Notes: a model not told the origin generated them from the sequence alone. Counted from the first letter of the stretch, positions 8,804 to 16,894 are shown. The stretch: DNA of 60,968 nt from Deltaproteobacteria bacterium (GCA_018657625.1 JABHWU010000120.1:1-60968), one strand, 5' to 3'. Program-made: numbers and translations.

Positions 8804-8825
8804 AGCCCGAAAAGAGGGCTTTTTA
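8804..8825 (+). terminator. Rho-independent terminator-like hairpin
   Basis: AGCCC, a seven-base loop and GGGCT are followed directly by TTTTTAC. This is a plausible intrinsic terminator for plus-strand transcription that reads through higBA. The remaining 8826-9018 holds no gene I can support. Confidence 0.5.
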
Positions 8826-9018
8826 CTTCCCTAATTTTAAATCAAGAAGAATATTTTGAGACAAACTATTATCAAAGTAACTCCAAAACCAAAGATGTTC
8901 TTTCGCATATCGGTTTGACAGGATAAGTGAGAGTTAGAACACTGAGCCAAGCCGACACCACAAGAGTAAGGAGCGAACGATGTTAATGTTCCGAGTCAAA
9001 CGTTTTGTTATCTAATTT

Positions 9019-9363
9019 CTATGCTTGATGCTCTGATAGGTATTGATCTACAGCTTCGACAATTACATTATTTAGATTAGTACCATGCTTTTTAGCAAAT
9101 AGGGTTGCTCTTCGATGTAATGCTGGACCTGTCCGAATATTGAAGCTACCTTTGAACGGTTTTTCAGGTTCAATCTTCTCTTCTTTACATAAATCCAGAT
9201 AATCATTGATAGCTTCCTCAAATGCATTTCGTAAGCCTCTGACATCATTTCCCTCATAGTTTATCAATGCGCGTATAAACTCCACCTTACCATGAAATAT
9301 TTGGTCATCATCATCATAGTGCACTGATCCATAATATTTTTTATAATGCATCATATCTTTCAT
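9019..9363 (-). CDS. hicB: HicB-family antitoxin
   Basis: The 114-residue protein has the HicB two-part build. A partly degraded RNase H-like fold comes first (MHYKKYYGSVHYDDDDQIFHGKV). Then a ribbon-helix-helix DNA-binding segment follows (residues about 73-112, FNIRTGPALHRRATLFAKKHGTNLNNVIVEAVDQYL). The motif EAINDYLDLCKE is typical. Its ATG overlaps the stop of hicA by four bases, so the two are translationally coupled. It neutralises HicA and should bind the dyad at 9657-9680. Confidence 0.9.
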   Translation of the reverse strand: MKDMMHYKKYYGSVHYDDDDQIFHGKVEFIRALINYEGNDVRGLRNAFEEAINDYLDLCKEEKIEPEKPFKGSFNIRTGPALHRRATLFAKKHGTNLNNVIVEAVDQYLSEHQA

Positions 9364-9614
9364 ATCACTCCTTCGTTTTTCAATTTTTCTATTATATCAT
9401 CAATAGCGTATCGTTTGAGAGTATTTTGTGGATGTGGCTTATGAAGTATAATTGGTGCTGCGGTAGGATGAATGAATTGCCTTCTTGAACCTGCAGTTTT
9501 GCCTTTTTTCCTTGGCTCATATCCCAATTTACTCAACAAAGTTGCCAACTCATCCCAAGTAAAGTCTTTTGGCCGTTGGCGTAGTCTTGATAATAATTTT
9601 TCTTTTTTACTCAT
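9360..9614 (-). CDS. hicA: HicA-family mRNA interferase toxin
   Basis: An 84-residue HicA toxin with a double-stranded-RNA-binding-like fold. The pattern is complete: FTWDELATLLSKLGYEPR, then GSRRQFIHP with the catalytic-type His preceded by a basic strand, and ILHKPHPQNTLKRYAIDDIIEKL. The ATG at 9614 is chosen because GAGGAG lies seven bases upstream and the protein then has the family length. The open frame extends 35 codons further upstream to 9719, but that would cross the promoter. Gene order is toxin then antitoxin, with a four-base overlap. Confidence 0.9.
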   Translation of the reverse strand: MSKKEKLLSRLRQRPKDFTWDELATLLSKLGYEPRKKGKTAGSRRQFIHPTAAPIILHKPHPQNTLKRYAIDDIIEKLKNEGVI

Positions 9615-9634
9615 TTTCTCCTCTTGTTTCATAC

Positions 9635-9680
9635 AGAATAATTGACAAGAGAATAAATTGCAACTTATTTTAGTTGCAAT
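9635..9680 (-). promoter_or_regulatory. hicAB promoter and operator
   Basis: On the minus strand, TTGCAA (9658-9663) and TATTCT (9635-9640) are spaced by exactly 17 bases. The -35 element lies inside a perfect nine-base inverted repeat, ATTGCAACT-tatttt-AGTTGCAAT (9657-9680). Binding of HicB there would block RNA polymerase, the usual autoregulation of hicAB. Confidence 0.65.
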
Positions 9681-9777
9681 CGTCGCATGGTTGTTTATGT
9701 AAGATGGTAATATCTCCAAAACCTTAGCTGTAGTTTACCCGGAAAATTGCCTGATTAAGTGAGAGCTACAAATTTAA

Positions 9778-10068
9778 CTAATTATTTGCAATAATCCTAA
9801 TTTCCAGATGACAATCTAATACATCTGCGTACTTTTTAATGGTTGCAATAGAAGGTGAATGCTTTCCACTGCTGAGTGAAGATTCTAATCTGGTAATAGC
9901 AGGAGCTTTAGTTCCCATTCTTTCTGCAATTTCAGCCTGACTTAATCCAGCTTTTTGTCTTGCATGAAGTAGTTCATAAAGGATTGTAAATTCAGGCTCT
10001 AGTGCTTTGTATTCAGCTTTTACATCTTTTCTTTTTAATGCTTTTTCTTTTAATTCAGAATGTTTCAT
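9778..10068 (-). CDS. XRE-family antitoxin of a HigBA-like module
   Basis: A 96-residue protein with a central Cro/C1-type helix-turn-helix (residues about 37-78: ARQKAGLSQAEIAERMGTKAPAITRLES, then SPSIATIKKYADVLDC). The N-terminal region contains KALEPEFTILYELL. Such antitoxins commonly follow DUF891 toxins, as here. The ATG overlaps the end of the toxin frame by 14 bases. It can repress the operon through the palindrome at 10400-10415. The gene is intact although its partner toxin has an early stop codon. Confidence 0.85.
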   Translation of the reverse strand: MKHSELKEKALKRKDVKAEYKALEPEFTILYELLHARQKAGLSQAEIAERMGTKAPAITRLESSLSSGKHSPSIATIKKYADVLDCHLEIRIIANN

Positions 10069-10390
10069 TTTCCTGTACCTCCTTCATTCTTGATTTTGCG
10101 ATATTAATCTCATTTTTTGGCGTTTTTTGGGATTTCTTGATAAAAGAATGAAGCATGACGATTTTTTTACCAATCTTTGTACAAAAAAAAACCCTAGCTA
10201 AACCTTCTTTGCTCTTTACCCGAAGTTCAAATAAGCCTGATTTAATTGCTTTTGTGTGAGGTAAGCCGAGATTGGCTCCAAATTGAAGCATTAAATCGGT
10301 TAGTCGCAAATAACGCGCCAGTAGACCTTCTGGTAGATTTAAGATATCGTCCTCAAGATTTTTGTTAAAATACTTGATTTACCATTTCAT
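10055..10390 (-). pseudogene. RelE/DUF891-type toxin with a stop at codon 4
   Basis: From the ATG at 10390 the frame reads M-K-W-stop-IKYFNKNLEDDILNLPEG and continues without interruption to 10055, giving a natural length of about 112 residues. The body matches the phage Gp49-like/DUF891 toxins (LRLTDLMLQFGANLGLPHTKAIKSGLFELRVK, ARVFFCT, LHSFIKKSQKTPKNEI). The TAA at 10379-10381 is one base away from AAA (Lys), the expected codon. Translation could restart at the TTG at 10309, giving 84 residues without the first strand and helix. The toxin is thus likely inactive or weak, while the antitoxin is intact. A sequencing error is the main alternative. Confidence 0.7.
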
Positions 10391-10399
10391 AGATTAAAA

Positions 10400-10425
10400 G
10401 TAACAAATTTGTTACATTGAAGCAA
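10400..10425 (-). promoter_or_regulatory. perfect palindromic operator of the DUF891/XRE module
   Basis: GTAACAAATTTGTTAC is a perfect 16-base palindrome (10400-10415), ten bases before the original toxin ATG. A possible -35 (TTGCTT, minus strand, 10420-10425) lies just outside it, with TACTTT as a candidate -10 after 17 bases, so the palindrome would sit between them. This is a typical place for XRE antitoxin binding. Confidence 0.6.
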
Positions 10426-10800
10426 GGCATATATCAACCCAGCATAATGTTTGGCTCATGCACCGCTGTGCTATGCGTTTATATAAAAATACATGATGAT
10501 ATCGTTCACTCAAATAAGAGAATCGCCACTTTTAACTCCCGTTTAGTTGCTGGTGTAACTATCATGTTGATTTTTCCAATTACTAAAATTTTACTTAGTC
10601 AAATGTGTAACCACAAATTGCTATATTTGGCAAAGTAGATATGCCTAGCAACTTTGGAGAAAGGGTGAAAGGGTCGGTCGGACCGTACTATGAAAGCGGA
10701 GAAAGGGTCGGAAGGAATTCATCTTGGTACGACCCCTTATAACTTACAGTGAATAAGAGGAAGTCCTTACACTTTTCTGTTAAATTGGGGTTTGTATGGT
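10416..10800. other. intergenic region with small repeats
   Basis: No gene supported. GAAAGGGTCGG occurs twice (10667-10677 and 10701-10711), and ggtacgacccctt (10726-10738) is an imperfect inverted counterpart, giving a small palindromic element of about 80 bases. A 73-codon open frame at 10417-10638 has no clear ribosome-binding site and no recognisable similarity, so it is left out. Confidence 0.4.
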
Positions 10801-11295
10801 TTACTTTTTCTGAATTCTACTTAATTGCCTTATTTTTAATTTAGCCAGGGAGATAAATCTTCCACATGGATTTGCAGATAAATAGTCTTCAAATTTTCCG
10901 ATAATCATAGAACCTTTAATCTTATTCCATAATTCTTCTTCCAGTTTATGTGATGTCGGTTGGGATTGTGACACAATCAATGAAGACACATCAAAGGGTG
11001 TTTGTTCATTTTCAGAACCATGAAGAATATCCTTTCTTACTTCTAATGTCACCTTTGTTAACGAAAGTTCAGATGGACATTTGGTTGTATTAGTCTGCAA
11101 TATAGCTCCATACCCCTTATTTTTAAACACCAAAGCCATATCATTGGTATTATGAACTGGATTTCTTAATGGTAAAAATTGATAATTGGAGTTACCAATC
11201 ACTGGTACAGTTTTATTAGATTTCGATGAGATTCCGATATCGCTGTCTGTAAATGTGATAGAAACAAATAATAATGATAATACTAACTGGCGCAT
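10801..11295 (-). pseudogene. internally deleted caspase-family protein remnant
   Basis: The 164-codon frame starts with a signal-peptide-like segment. It then shows the beginning of a bacterial caspase (peptidase C14) domain: PVIGNSNYQ and LRNPVHNTNDMALVFKNKGYG. It then jumps to sequence normally found after the catalytic core (EVRKDILHGSENEQTPFDVSSL) and ends with a C-terminal ELWNKIKGS..FEDYLSANPCGRF repeat. The segment that should carry the catalytic His (SGHG) and Cys is absent. The frame is still open, so the deletion, roughly 100-150 codons, was in phase or later repaired. It cannot be a protease; a residual structural role is unlikely. Confidence 0.6.
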
Positions 11296-11642
11296 TGTTA
11301 CCCGAGGTTAATATTTTATAATGCTGCCAAGCAATCTGATATAAAGTAAAGTTAGCAAAACGAAATATACTATTATTGCCCGATTGCGGGAGGGAGTAAC
11401 CTATCAGCAATCCAGCATTTTATAGCCAATGTGATCAGACATCAGCTATAAATCAGTTTCTATTGGAGGCAGAAATTATCTTAGGTAATAAATATACTTT
11501 ATTTTACGGTCAATGCAATGTAAAAAAGTATTGATGTTGTGTATAGGTAGTGATAGCAGAATAAAACCCAATTATTAGAGTATCATATCACAATCGGATA
11601 GTAGTAAAAAAAGTTGTTAACTGCTGATTTATTTAAAAAGAG

Positions 11643-11709
11643 GAAAGGGTGTCAAACCTTAATCTTGGAAACAGAAAGGGTGTCAAACCTTGAATCTTGA
11701 ATCAAGATT
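11643..11709. repeat. 18-base direct repeats plus palindrome
   Basis: GAAAGGGTGTCAAACCTT occurs identically at 11643-11660 and 11674-11691. It is followed by AATCTTGA-a-TCAAGATT (11693-11709). The surrounding 11296-11889 contains no gene I can support. The aaagggt phrase recalls the repeats at 10667-10711, so a common small repeat family is possible. Confidence 0.5.
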
Positions 11710-11889
11710 TGTTCCAAAATTTTTTATCCGGAGACAACCGCATACGGAATTTCTGAATTAAACATTTTAACAATGATCTGGCAGTATTTAAAAAAAATGC
11801 TCTTTACAGAATCTAAGCCCAAAATTACAGAGAAATCTTTAAAACTGAAAATATTTGGCATCAGAAGATACCCCATGGTAGCCTTGCCA

Positions 11890-12192
11890 TTAGTCTGCAT
11901 ATTCAAGCAAATCCCCATCAGAATCATAGTCTTGTATTGATCCATCTTTGAGTATTATCCTGAAAATACTATCAGTGATCAGAATTCCAGTACCGACAAC
12001 AATCCTATTATTCAAAACTGTTACAGAAAATCCAGTATCTGTTGAATCTTCGAATAAAGCACCGTCCTTTAGCATTATTAAAACAAGGCGTTCAATGGTT
12101 TTAGCTGAATAATTGTCGTTTTCATCAATTGCATGATATTTCATGTTTTTGTGAACCCTTATTGAGCGAGTGATAATTATAGCTTCGAACAT
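11890..12192 (-). CDS. hypothetical protein, 100 residues
   Basis: I do not recognise this protein. AAAGG lies five bases before the ATG at 12192, and the composition is plausible for a soluble beta-rich domain (GFSVTVLNNRIVVGTGILITDSIFRIILKDGSIQDYDSDGDLLEYAD at the C-terminal half, shown only as its general pattern of alternating hydrophobic residues). There is no signal peptide or membrane segment. It stands alone between the repeat region and tRNA-Sec, at the right edge of the accessory island. It may be a real small gene or a chance frame. Confidence 0.4.
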   Translation of the reverse strand: MFEAIIITRSIRVHKNMKYHAIDENDNYSAKTIERLVLIMLKDGALFEDSTDTGFSVTVLNNRIVVGTGILITDSIFRIILKDGSIQDYDSDGDLLEYAD

Positions 12193-12394
12193 ATTGACCT
12201 TTTTATTTTGTTAATAACATTGTTAAAGGAGCAAGACGATAAAGAAAGGTTTTGGTGACTTATCGAAATGAAATTAATTTTGTACTTGATTCTCGCAATT
12301 GAAAATCTTCCTAAAGCTGAACCAATCTCACATAGAAAAAAGGTCAAAACAGGGGGTTGTCTGTGATAAGTAAATTTTTATTGTTTCTTTAATG

Positions 12395-12493
12395 TGGCGG
12401 AGGTGCATAGGAATCGAACCTATCCGGGACATTACGCATGCCCCACGCACGGTTTTGAAGACCGGGGAGCCCACCAGAGACTCATCCACCTCC
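12395..12493 (-). tRNA. selC: tRNA-Sec (anticodon UCA)
   Basis: The 99-base minus-strand sequence folds as a selenocysteine tRNA. The anticodon arm is CGGT-CTTCAAA-ACCG (UCA). The D stem has six pairs (GAGTCT/GGGCTC). The long variable arm has a seven-pair stem (GGGGCAT/ATGTCCC). The T arm is ATAGG-TTCGATT-CCTAT. The 3' end is G-CCA, encoded in the DNA. The acceptor has seven clean pairs (GGAGGTG/CACCTCC); the expected eighth position is G opposite G. It reads UGA as Sec together with SelA, SelB and SelD, none of which is in this window. Both molybdoenzymes here use Cys rather than Sec at the metal. Confidence 0.93.
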
Positions 12494-12506
12494 GAAAGGG
12501 AACAAT

Positions 12507-12890
12507 TTAGAAATTGATTCCCAGTATTTTTAACTTTTTAATACGATTAAACAGTTCGGTTTCTGTTACTAACACCTGATTGTCGGCCATCATTACTTTT
12601 TCAACGACAGCTAGTATGGCTTGTTTTTGGCGAGCACCCAAGGTTTCTGCCATCGCCATTATCCTTTTATCAATTTTTTGTCGGGTACCGATATAACCCT
12701 TAACATCTTTGACCGTTTCCAGAAAAAAGTCTTTGGCACTACCGTATTCAGGTTTCCAATGATCATTCAGAAACGACAAACACACGTTTCTTTCTGCCAC
12801 ATCAAATGAACCATCAACTGAAGCCATTAACAATGCACAAAATAAAGCTGATTTTAATGTCAACTGATCAAATAGTTCTCCATTTGCCAT
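12507..12890 (-). CDS. TerB-like domain protein
   Basis: A small cytoplasmic all-helical protein of about 127 residues resembling the TerB/tellurite-resistance fold. The hallmark is an acidic first motif: LLMASVDGSFDVAERNVCLSFL, corresponding to the usual A-x-x-DG-x-x-xx-E pattern. A second acidic motif follows near the C-terminus (VMMADNQVLVTETELF). The ATG at 12890 is preferred over three tandem in-frame GTG codons just upstream because the GGTGGTG they form can serve as ribosome-binding site. Function in this organism is unknown; TerB-like domains are often stress-related scaffolds. It lies between the outer-membrane protein and tRNA-Sec on the same strand. Confidence 0.6.
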   Translation of the reverse strand: MANGELFDQLTLKSALFCALLMASVDGSFDVAERNVCLSFLNDHWKPEYGSAKDFFLETVKDVKGYIGTRQKIDKRIMAMAETLGARQKQAILAVVEKVMMADNQVLVTETELFNRIKKLKILGINF

Positions 12891-12910
12891 CACCACCACG
12901 TCGATTGTAA

Positions 12911-13876
12911 TTAGAAATAGAAAGTTGCTCCTATCCCCAAGGTTGTTGTTTTATTGGCATTTAATCCATAAAAAACCGATTGATAAAATAATTCACCTTC
13001 CCATGGTGTTTCAACCGGACCAGATTCTAATTCAACTAAGTTTCCCAGGCCATAAAATAATTTATAGGAGTAATGCACATACCCATCTGAAAGATTGCTA
13101 CCTCCGATATTAGTCGCAGCTTGATCAACAGCTTCGATACCTGCACCGTAATATTGATCATCCGGGTGACTAGAAACAAATAATGAAGTAACTCGAGAGT
13201 TTTTCCTTTTTAAAGCACTGGTATCACCATTTTCATCTATTACTTTATTAAAAATAGTATAAATCTCTTTATATCGAAGATCTGTTTTTAAGTTAGAATC
13301 TATTGAAAATATTGTCCATTTTAAAAACCAAAAAAATTCGCTCGTGCCACTTCCTAATGCCAGTTTATCATTTTTATCATAGTTAAAAGCGGCATTATTA
13401 TGATTATAACCAAGCCCCATCTGAAAGTCATGTTCATCAGTATAGTTAAGTCTTTTGATGATTTGAATTTCATAGTCGCCAATACCGGAGGCTGATGCGC
13501 TTTGATAGTTATCAAGAAAACTTTGATTTCCACCCTGTTTGTCCTCTAAAGATGAACTTCTTTTCTTTGATAAATAAGGCACTAAAAAAGCTAAATTGTA
13601 TGAATCTCCCAGTCCATATTGCAGTTGAAACAGGTGGTTCAAAGATTCGTATTCGATGTCCCCGGATACAGCATTTGAATTTAACCCTTCCTTAGATAAT
13701 TTTGATTCTAAAATCGAATCCTCTGACCGGGCTGAGTTATAAATCGAATTCGATGAACTTTGATTGAGTTCGTAGTTGAAAAAGAACTTGCCTTCGGGAA
13801 TAAAATTGAGGCTTTGTGCCAATAAAAAAGGCACATTAATCAACAACAACAAAATAATAAAAATCGTTTGTAACAT
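12911..13876 (-). CDS. predicted outer-membrane beta-barrel protein
   Basis: A 321-residue exported protein. Residues 1-20 are a signal peptide ending LLAQS. The rest alternates polar and hydrophobic residues in short strands with aromatic girdles (for example HLFQLQYGLGDSYNLAFLVPYL, and YHYSYKLFYGLGNLVELESG-type segments). It ends in ATFYF, a terminal Phe preceded by alternating hydrophobics, the usual BAM recognition signal. I cannot name a specific porin family. It follows maf by 18 bases and is probably the distal part of the mre operon or an independent unit. Function unknown. Confidence 0.6.
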   Translation of the reverse strand: MLQTIFIILLLLINVPFLLAQSLNFIPEGKFFFNYELNQSSSNSIYNSARSEDSILESKLSKEGLNSNAVSGDIEYESLNHLFQLQYGLGDSYNLAFLVPYLSKKRSSSLEDKQGGNQSFLDNYQSASASGIGDYEIQIIKRLNYTDEHDFQMGLGYNHNNAAFNYDKNDKLALGSGTSEFFWFLKWTIFSIDSNLKTDLRYKEIYTIFNKVIDENGDTSALKRKNSRVTSLFVSSHPDDQYYGAGIEAVDQAATNIGGSNLSDGYVHYSYKLFYGLGNLVELESGPVETPWEGELFYQSVFYGLNANKTTTLGIGATFYF

Positions 13877-13894
13877 AAAAAAGTGTAGTTGTAT

Positions 13895-14488
13895 TTAGCA
13901 AGTGATGACATTCAATTTTAAAAAATCCTGGATAACCTGTTCAATTGGCAATCCAACAACGTTGTTATAAGAACCATTGATCGTATTCACCAGAAAAGTT
14001 CCATCTCCCTGAATTGAATAACTGCCGGCTTTGTCCAGTGGTTCTTCTGAGTCTATATAGGCACGCAACAGTTTTTTCGGTAAATCGTTGAAAGTCACTT
14101 TGGTACAAACCGCGTTGACTGTCAAACTGTTTTGCTCTTTTACTAATAATGCATAGGCCGTTATTACCGAGTGAGTCTGCCCATTTAAAAGTATTAACAT
14201 TTGATAAGCGTCTTCTTTTGAGCGGGGTTTTCCTAAAATTTTTTCTTTGAAAACAACGATAGTATCAGCAGATAAAGCAATTTCATTTTTACCAAGATCA
14301 CCATTTATCGATGCTACTTTTTCCTTAGCCATTCTTCTGGCATAAACTTCGGGGTTTTCACCTCTTATTGGTGTTTCGTCGATATCCGGTTTAATGATTT
14401 CATAGGTTAACTGGTAACGTTCTAGGTATTCTTTTCTTCTTGGGGATCCTGATGCCAGAATTATTTTTTTAACTTGATTAAACTTCAT
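13895..14488 (-). CDS. maf: Maf-type nucleoside triphosphate pyrophosphatase
   Basis: The protein of about 197 residues is a Maf/YhdE family pyrophosphatase, acting on non-canonical or pyrimidine NTPs and linked to septum control. Family motifs are visible: the start KKIILASGSPRRKEYL, DIDETP, the catalytic-type LSADTIVVF with the family Asp, GKPRSKEDAYQML and GSYSIQGDGTFLVNTINGSYNNVVGLP at the C-terminus (family core GAYAIQG). The ATG at 14488 is chosen over one at 14509 because the family usually starts a few residues before ILASGSPRR. It overlaps the end of mrdA by 11 bases. The mre-mrdA-maf association is common. Confidence 0.88.
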   Translation of the reverse strand: MKFNQVKKIILASGSPRRKEYLERYQLTYEIIKPDIDETPIRGENPEVYARRMAKEKVASINGDLGKNEIALSADTIVVFKEKILGKPRSKEDAYQMLILLNGQTHSVITAYALLVKEQNSLTVNAVCTKVTFNDLPKKLLRAYIDSEEPLDKAGSYSIQGDGTFLVNTINGSYNNVVGLPIEQVIQDFLKLNVITC

Positions 14489-16388
14489 TGAGAATATCCT
14501 CTGTAACAAAACTACCGATTTCTTCTTCGGAAATCGGTGCTATTTTGGAAAAATAATATTCTGCAATTTCTTTAAATAATGCCGCTGAATTGCTTCCTGA
14601 TTGACCGTGTTCAATAAACACCACCATTGAAATCTTGGGTTTATCGACCGGTGCAAATCCAACGAACCAGGAATGATCATAATATTTTTCTTTCACTTCA
14701 CCATGTTCTTTTTTTAATCTATCCCTGGTGGCTAAGCTAATCACCTGGGCTGTTCCCGTTTTACCAGCGATGGGAATTTTTTTAGATTTAGCCCGGATAC
14801 CTGTACCTTTTCGTGATTGTACATTCAGTGCCATCCCTCTTTTAATAACATCAAGCGTTTCTGGTTTAAGGCTTATCTTTTTTTGGACTTTATTGTTGAT
14901 CTGCCTGATTAAAGTTTGTGTTTGACGTTTGGTTATATTTGGGTAATCAGTCAATATTTTATTCACCAGATGAGGTCTGACCCGATACCCATCATTGGCA
15001 ATGACATTGACATAATTTAACAACTGCAAAGGGGTTACTGAGACATATCCCTGACCAATTGCAACAGGAATAGTCTCACCAGGAAACCATTTTTTCTTGT
15101 AGCGTTTTAATTTCCATTCTTTACTAGGTATAACTCCCGATTTCTCATTCAACAAATCTATTCCGGTTAGTTTTCCCAGCCCCAATAAATTTGCATATTC
15201 TTTTACTTTATCAACCCCGATTTCAACAATCAGCTTATAAAAAAAGACATTACATGACTGTTTCAGAGCCTCCGTCACAGTAAGCAACCCATGACCAGAT
15301 CTTTTCCAGCAATGAAACCGGTCCCGATTAAATTTAAAAAAACCATCACATTGAATTTCTGTTTCAGGAGTAATTAAACCCATTTCCAAAGCTGCAATAG
15401 CAACAACCATTTTAAAAGTAGAACCAGGTGCATAATAATCTTTTATACACTTATTATTTAGGGCTTTGGCAGGGTCATTACTCAATTGATTCCACCGTTC
15501 GGTAGTCATTCCCTGGGAGAACTCATTGGGATCAAAAGATGGAAAACTGACAATGGATAATATTTCACCATCATTAGGATTCATCACAATGATTGCACCT
15601 TTTTTCCCCTTCATCATTTGTTCAACTTTTTCCTGTAAACGATTATCAATGGAAAGTTGAATATCGTTACCCGGTATGGGTTCGATTGATTTTAGGGTTT
15701 TTATCACACGACCTGTACTGTCGACTTCAACTTGTTCACCACCATCTGTACCAATCAGAATATCATTGTAGATCGCTTCTATACCATCCTGACCGATCAC
15801 TTTAGCTGACATTAGTTTTTCCAATGGTAATTTTTTTAATTGTACTTTGGTTATATCATTCATATAACCATAAATATGTGCACCCGTTTTTAACAGAGGG
15901 TAATATCTTCGGGGACTGACTTCCATTGTCACCCCAGGAAATTCCTCTTGATAAGCACTTACAATTGCAATTTGCCTGGATGTCAAATCCTTATATATTC
16001 GAATTGGCTCAAATTCAGCCACTTTTTTACGGTTTTTTAAGGCGCTTTCCAACTTTTTTAAAGGAATTTTCAGTGCATAAGAAATTTTATTTAATACTGC
16101 AGCAATATCCGGGGTATCTTCCTGAATTAAATTGAGATTAAAGGATGGAATATTTTTAGAAAGAACAATAGATTTCCGATCGTAAATGATTCCACGAGGT
16201 GCGGGAACTGATTTTAAACGAATTCGATTACCTTTAGAAAGGTCACTGAAGATATCACCTTTTCTAATTTGTAAATTCCATAATCTCCAGAGAATTAAAA
16301 TAAACGGTGAGCCGATAACACAACGAATGATGAAATCCCGCCGTCTGAACAATTGTAATTCTTCTGTGTTTAGCGGTTCTTCTTTCAA
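14478..16388 (-). CDS. mrdA: penicillin-binding protein 2 (transpeptidase)
   Basis: A 636-residue PBP2 that makes lateral-wall peptidoglycan crosslinks in the elongasome. Residues about 14-32 form a single membrane anchor. A dimerisation domain follows (GNRIRLKSVPAPRGIIYDR). The transpeptidase domain has the SxxK motif in APGSTFK (Ser about 323), SCN (KQSCNVFFYK) and KTG in AGKTGTAQ (about 541). All catalytic motifs are intact. The start overlaps mreD by four bases, and the end overlaps maf. It works with MreBCD and RodA; no rodA follows here, since maf takes that place. Confidence 0.93.
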   Translation of the reverse strand: MKEEPLNTEELQLFRRRDFIIRCVIGSPFILILWRLWNLQIRKGDIFSDLSKGNRIRLKSVPAPRGIIYDRKSIVLSKNIPSFNLNLIQEDTPDIAAVLNKISYALKIPLKKLESALKNRKKVAEFEPIRIYKDLTSRQIAIVSAYQEEFPGVTMEVSPRRYYPLLKTGAHIYGYMNDITKVQLKKLPLEKLMSAKVIGQDGIEAIYNDILIGTDGGEQVEVDSTGRVIKTLKSIEPIPGNDIQLSIDNRLQEKVEQMMKGKKGAIIVMNPNDGEILSIVSFPSFDPNEFSQGMTTERWNQLSNDPAKALNNKCIKDYYAPGSTFKMVVAIAALEMGLITPETEIQCDGFFKFNRDRFHCWKRSGHGLLTVTEALKQSCNVFFYKLIVEIGVDKVKEYANLLGLGKLTGIDLLNEKSGVIPSKEWKLKRYKKKWFPGETIPVAIGQGYVSVTPLQLLNYVNVIANDGYRVRPHLVNKILTDYPNITKRQTQTLIRQINNKVQKKISLKPETLDVIKRGMALNVQSRKGTGIRAKSKKIPIAGKTGTAQVISLATRDRLKKEHGEVKEKYYDHSWFVGFAPVDKPKISMVVFIEHGQSGSNSAALFKEIAEYYFSKIAPISEEEIGSFVTEDILNEV

Positions 16389-16891
16389 AATTTTCTCTCT
16401 GCAAGATGGATTCTAAATCTACTTTCCAAATAAATCAATAATTTACAACTTGGTATCGCTAACAAAGCGGTCGGCAAAACTTTATAGAAAAATACATCTT
16501 TTACCCAGAAAATAGAAATACCTTTTACTTCGGAAAACAGCGTATTCAGTAAAAAGGCTAATGCGTCTGATAACAGAGAAAAAATACCAATGACAATAGA
16601 CAAAATGATAATATCACTTTGATAGATTTTAATTGAATACCATCGTACGAAAAATGAAAACAGCAAAAAAGTCAGTCCAAAAATACCGAATGATAGTGTG
16701 GAAAAACAATCCGCTGTTAATCCAAAAAATGTATAGATATATATCGTTTCCAGTCCCCGCCACCTTAGACAAATTAGCGTCGGAAACAGAAAAAACAAAT
16801 AGGGATTGAACCAGGGAATTGCAGCGAACAGAAATGTTTCACCGCAAATCGCTATTAACCAGAATATCAGACAGGTAATGGCCGGAAGCAT
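16385..16891 (-). CDS. mreD: rod shape-determining protein MreD
   Basis: A 168-residue integral membrane protein with about five hydrophobic helices and few conserved residues, as usual for MreD. The first helix begins at residue 3 (ITCLIFWLIAICGETFLF). The motif GLTADCFSTLSFGIFGLTFL (about residues 57-76) matches the family core G...D....G..G. Assignment rests on this motif, the length and the invariant position between mreC (three-base gap) and mrdA (four-base overlap). It belongs to the inner-membrane elongasome. Confidence 0.8.
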   Translation of the reverse strand: MLPAITCLIFWLIAICGETFLFAAIPWFNPYLFFLFPTLICLRWRGLETIYIYTFFGLTADCFSTLSFGIFGLTFLLFSFFVRWYSIKIYQSDIIILSIVIGIFSLLSDALAFLLNTLFSEVKGISIFWVKDVFFYKVLPTALLAIPSCKLLIYLESRFRIHLAERKF

Positions 16892-16894
16892 AAA

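Noticed and set aside
7797..9010. Possible integron cassette array: toxin-antitoxin genes, GTTATGG near 7862 and CCATAAC at 8527-8533, and attC-like pairings.
   Set aside because: The modules face different directions, no GTTRRRY/RYYYAAC pair with the right inner boxes could be found, and no integrase is present. The CCATAAC match includes the higA stop codon and may be chance.
10417..10638. Open frame of 73 codons with some hydrophobic character.
   Set aside because: Overlaps the promoter side of the DUF891/XRE module, lacks a ribosome-binding site and has no recognisable pattern.
11724..11945. Minus-strand open frame of 73 codons.
   Set aside because: Overlaps the better-supported 100-residue frame at 11890-12192 and has no start signal.
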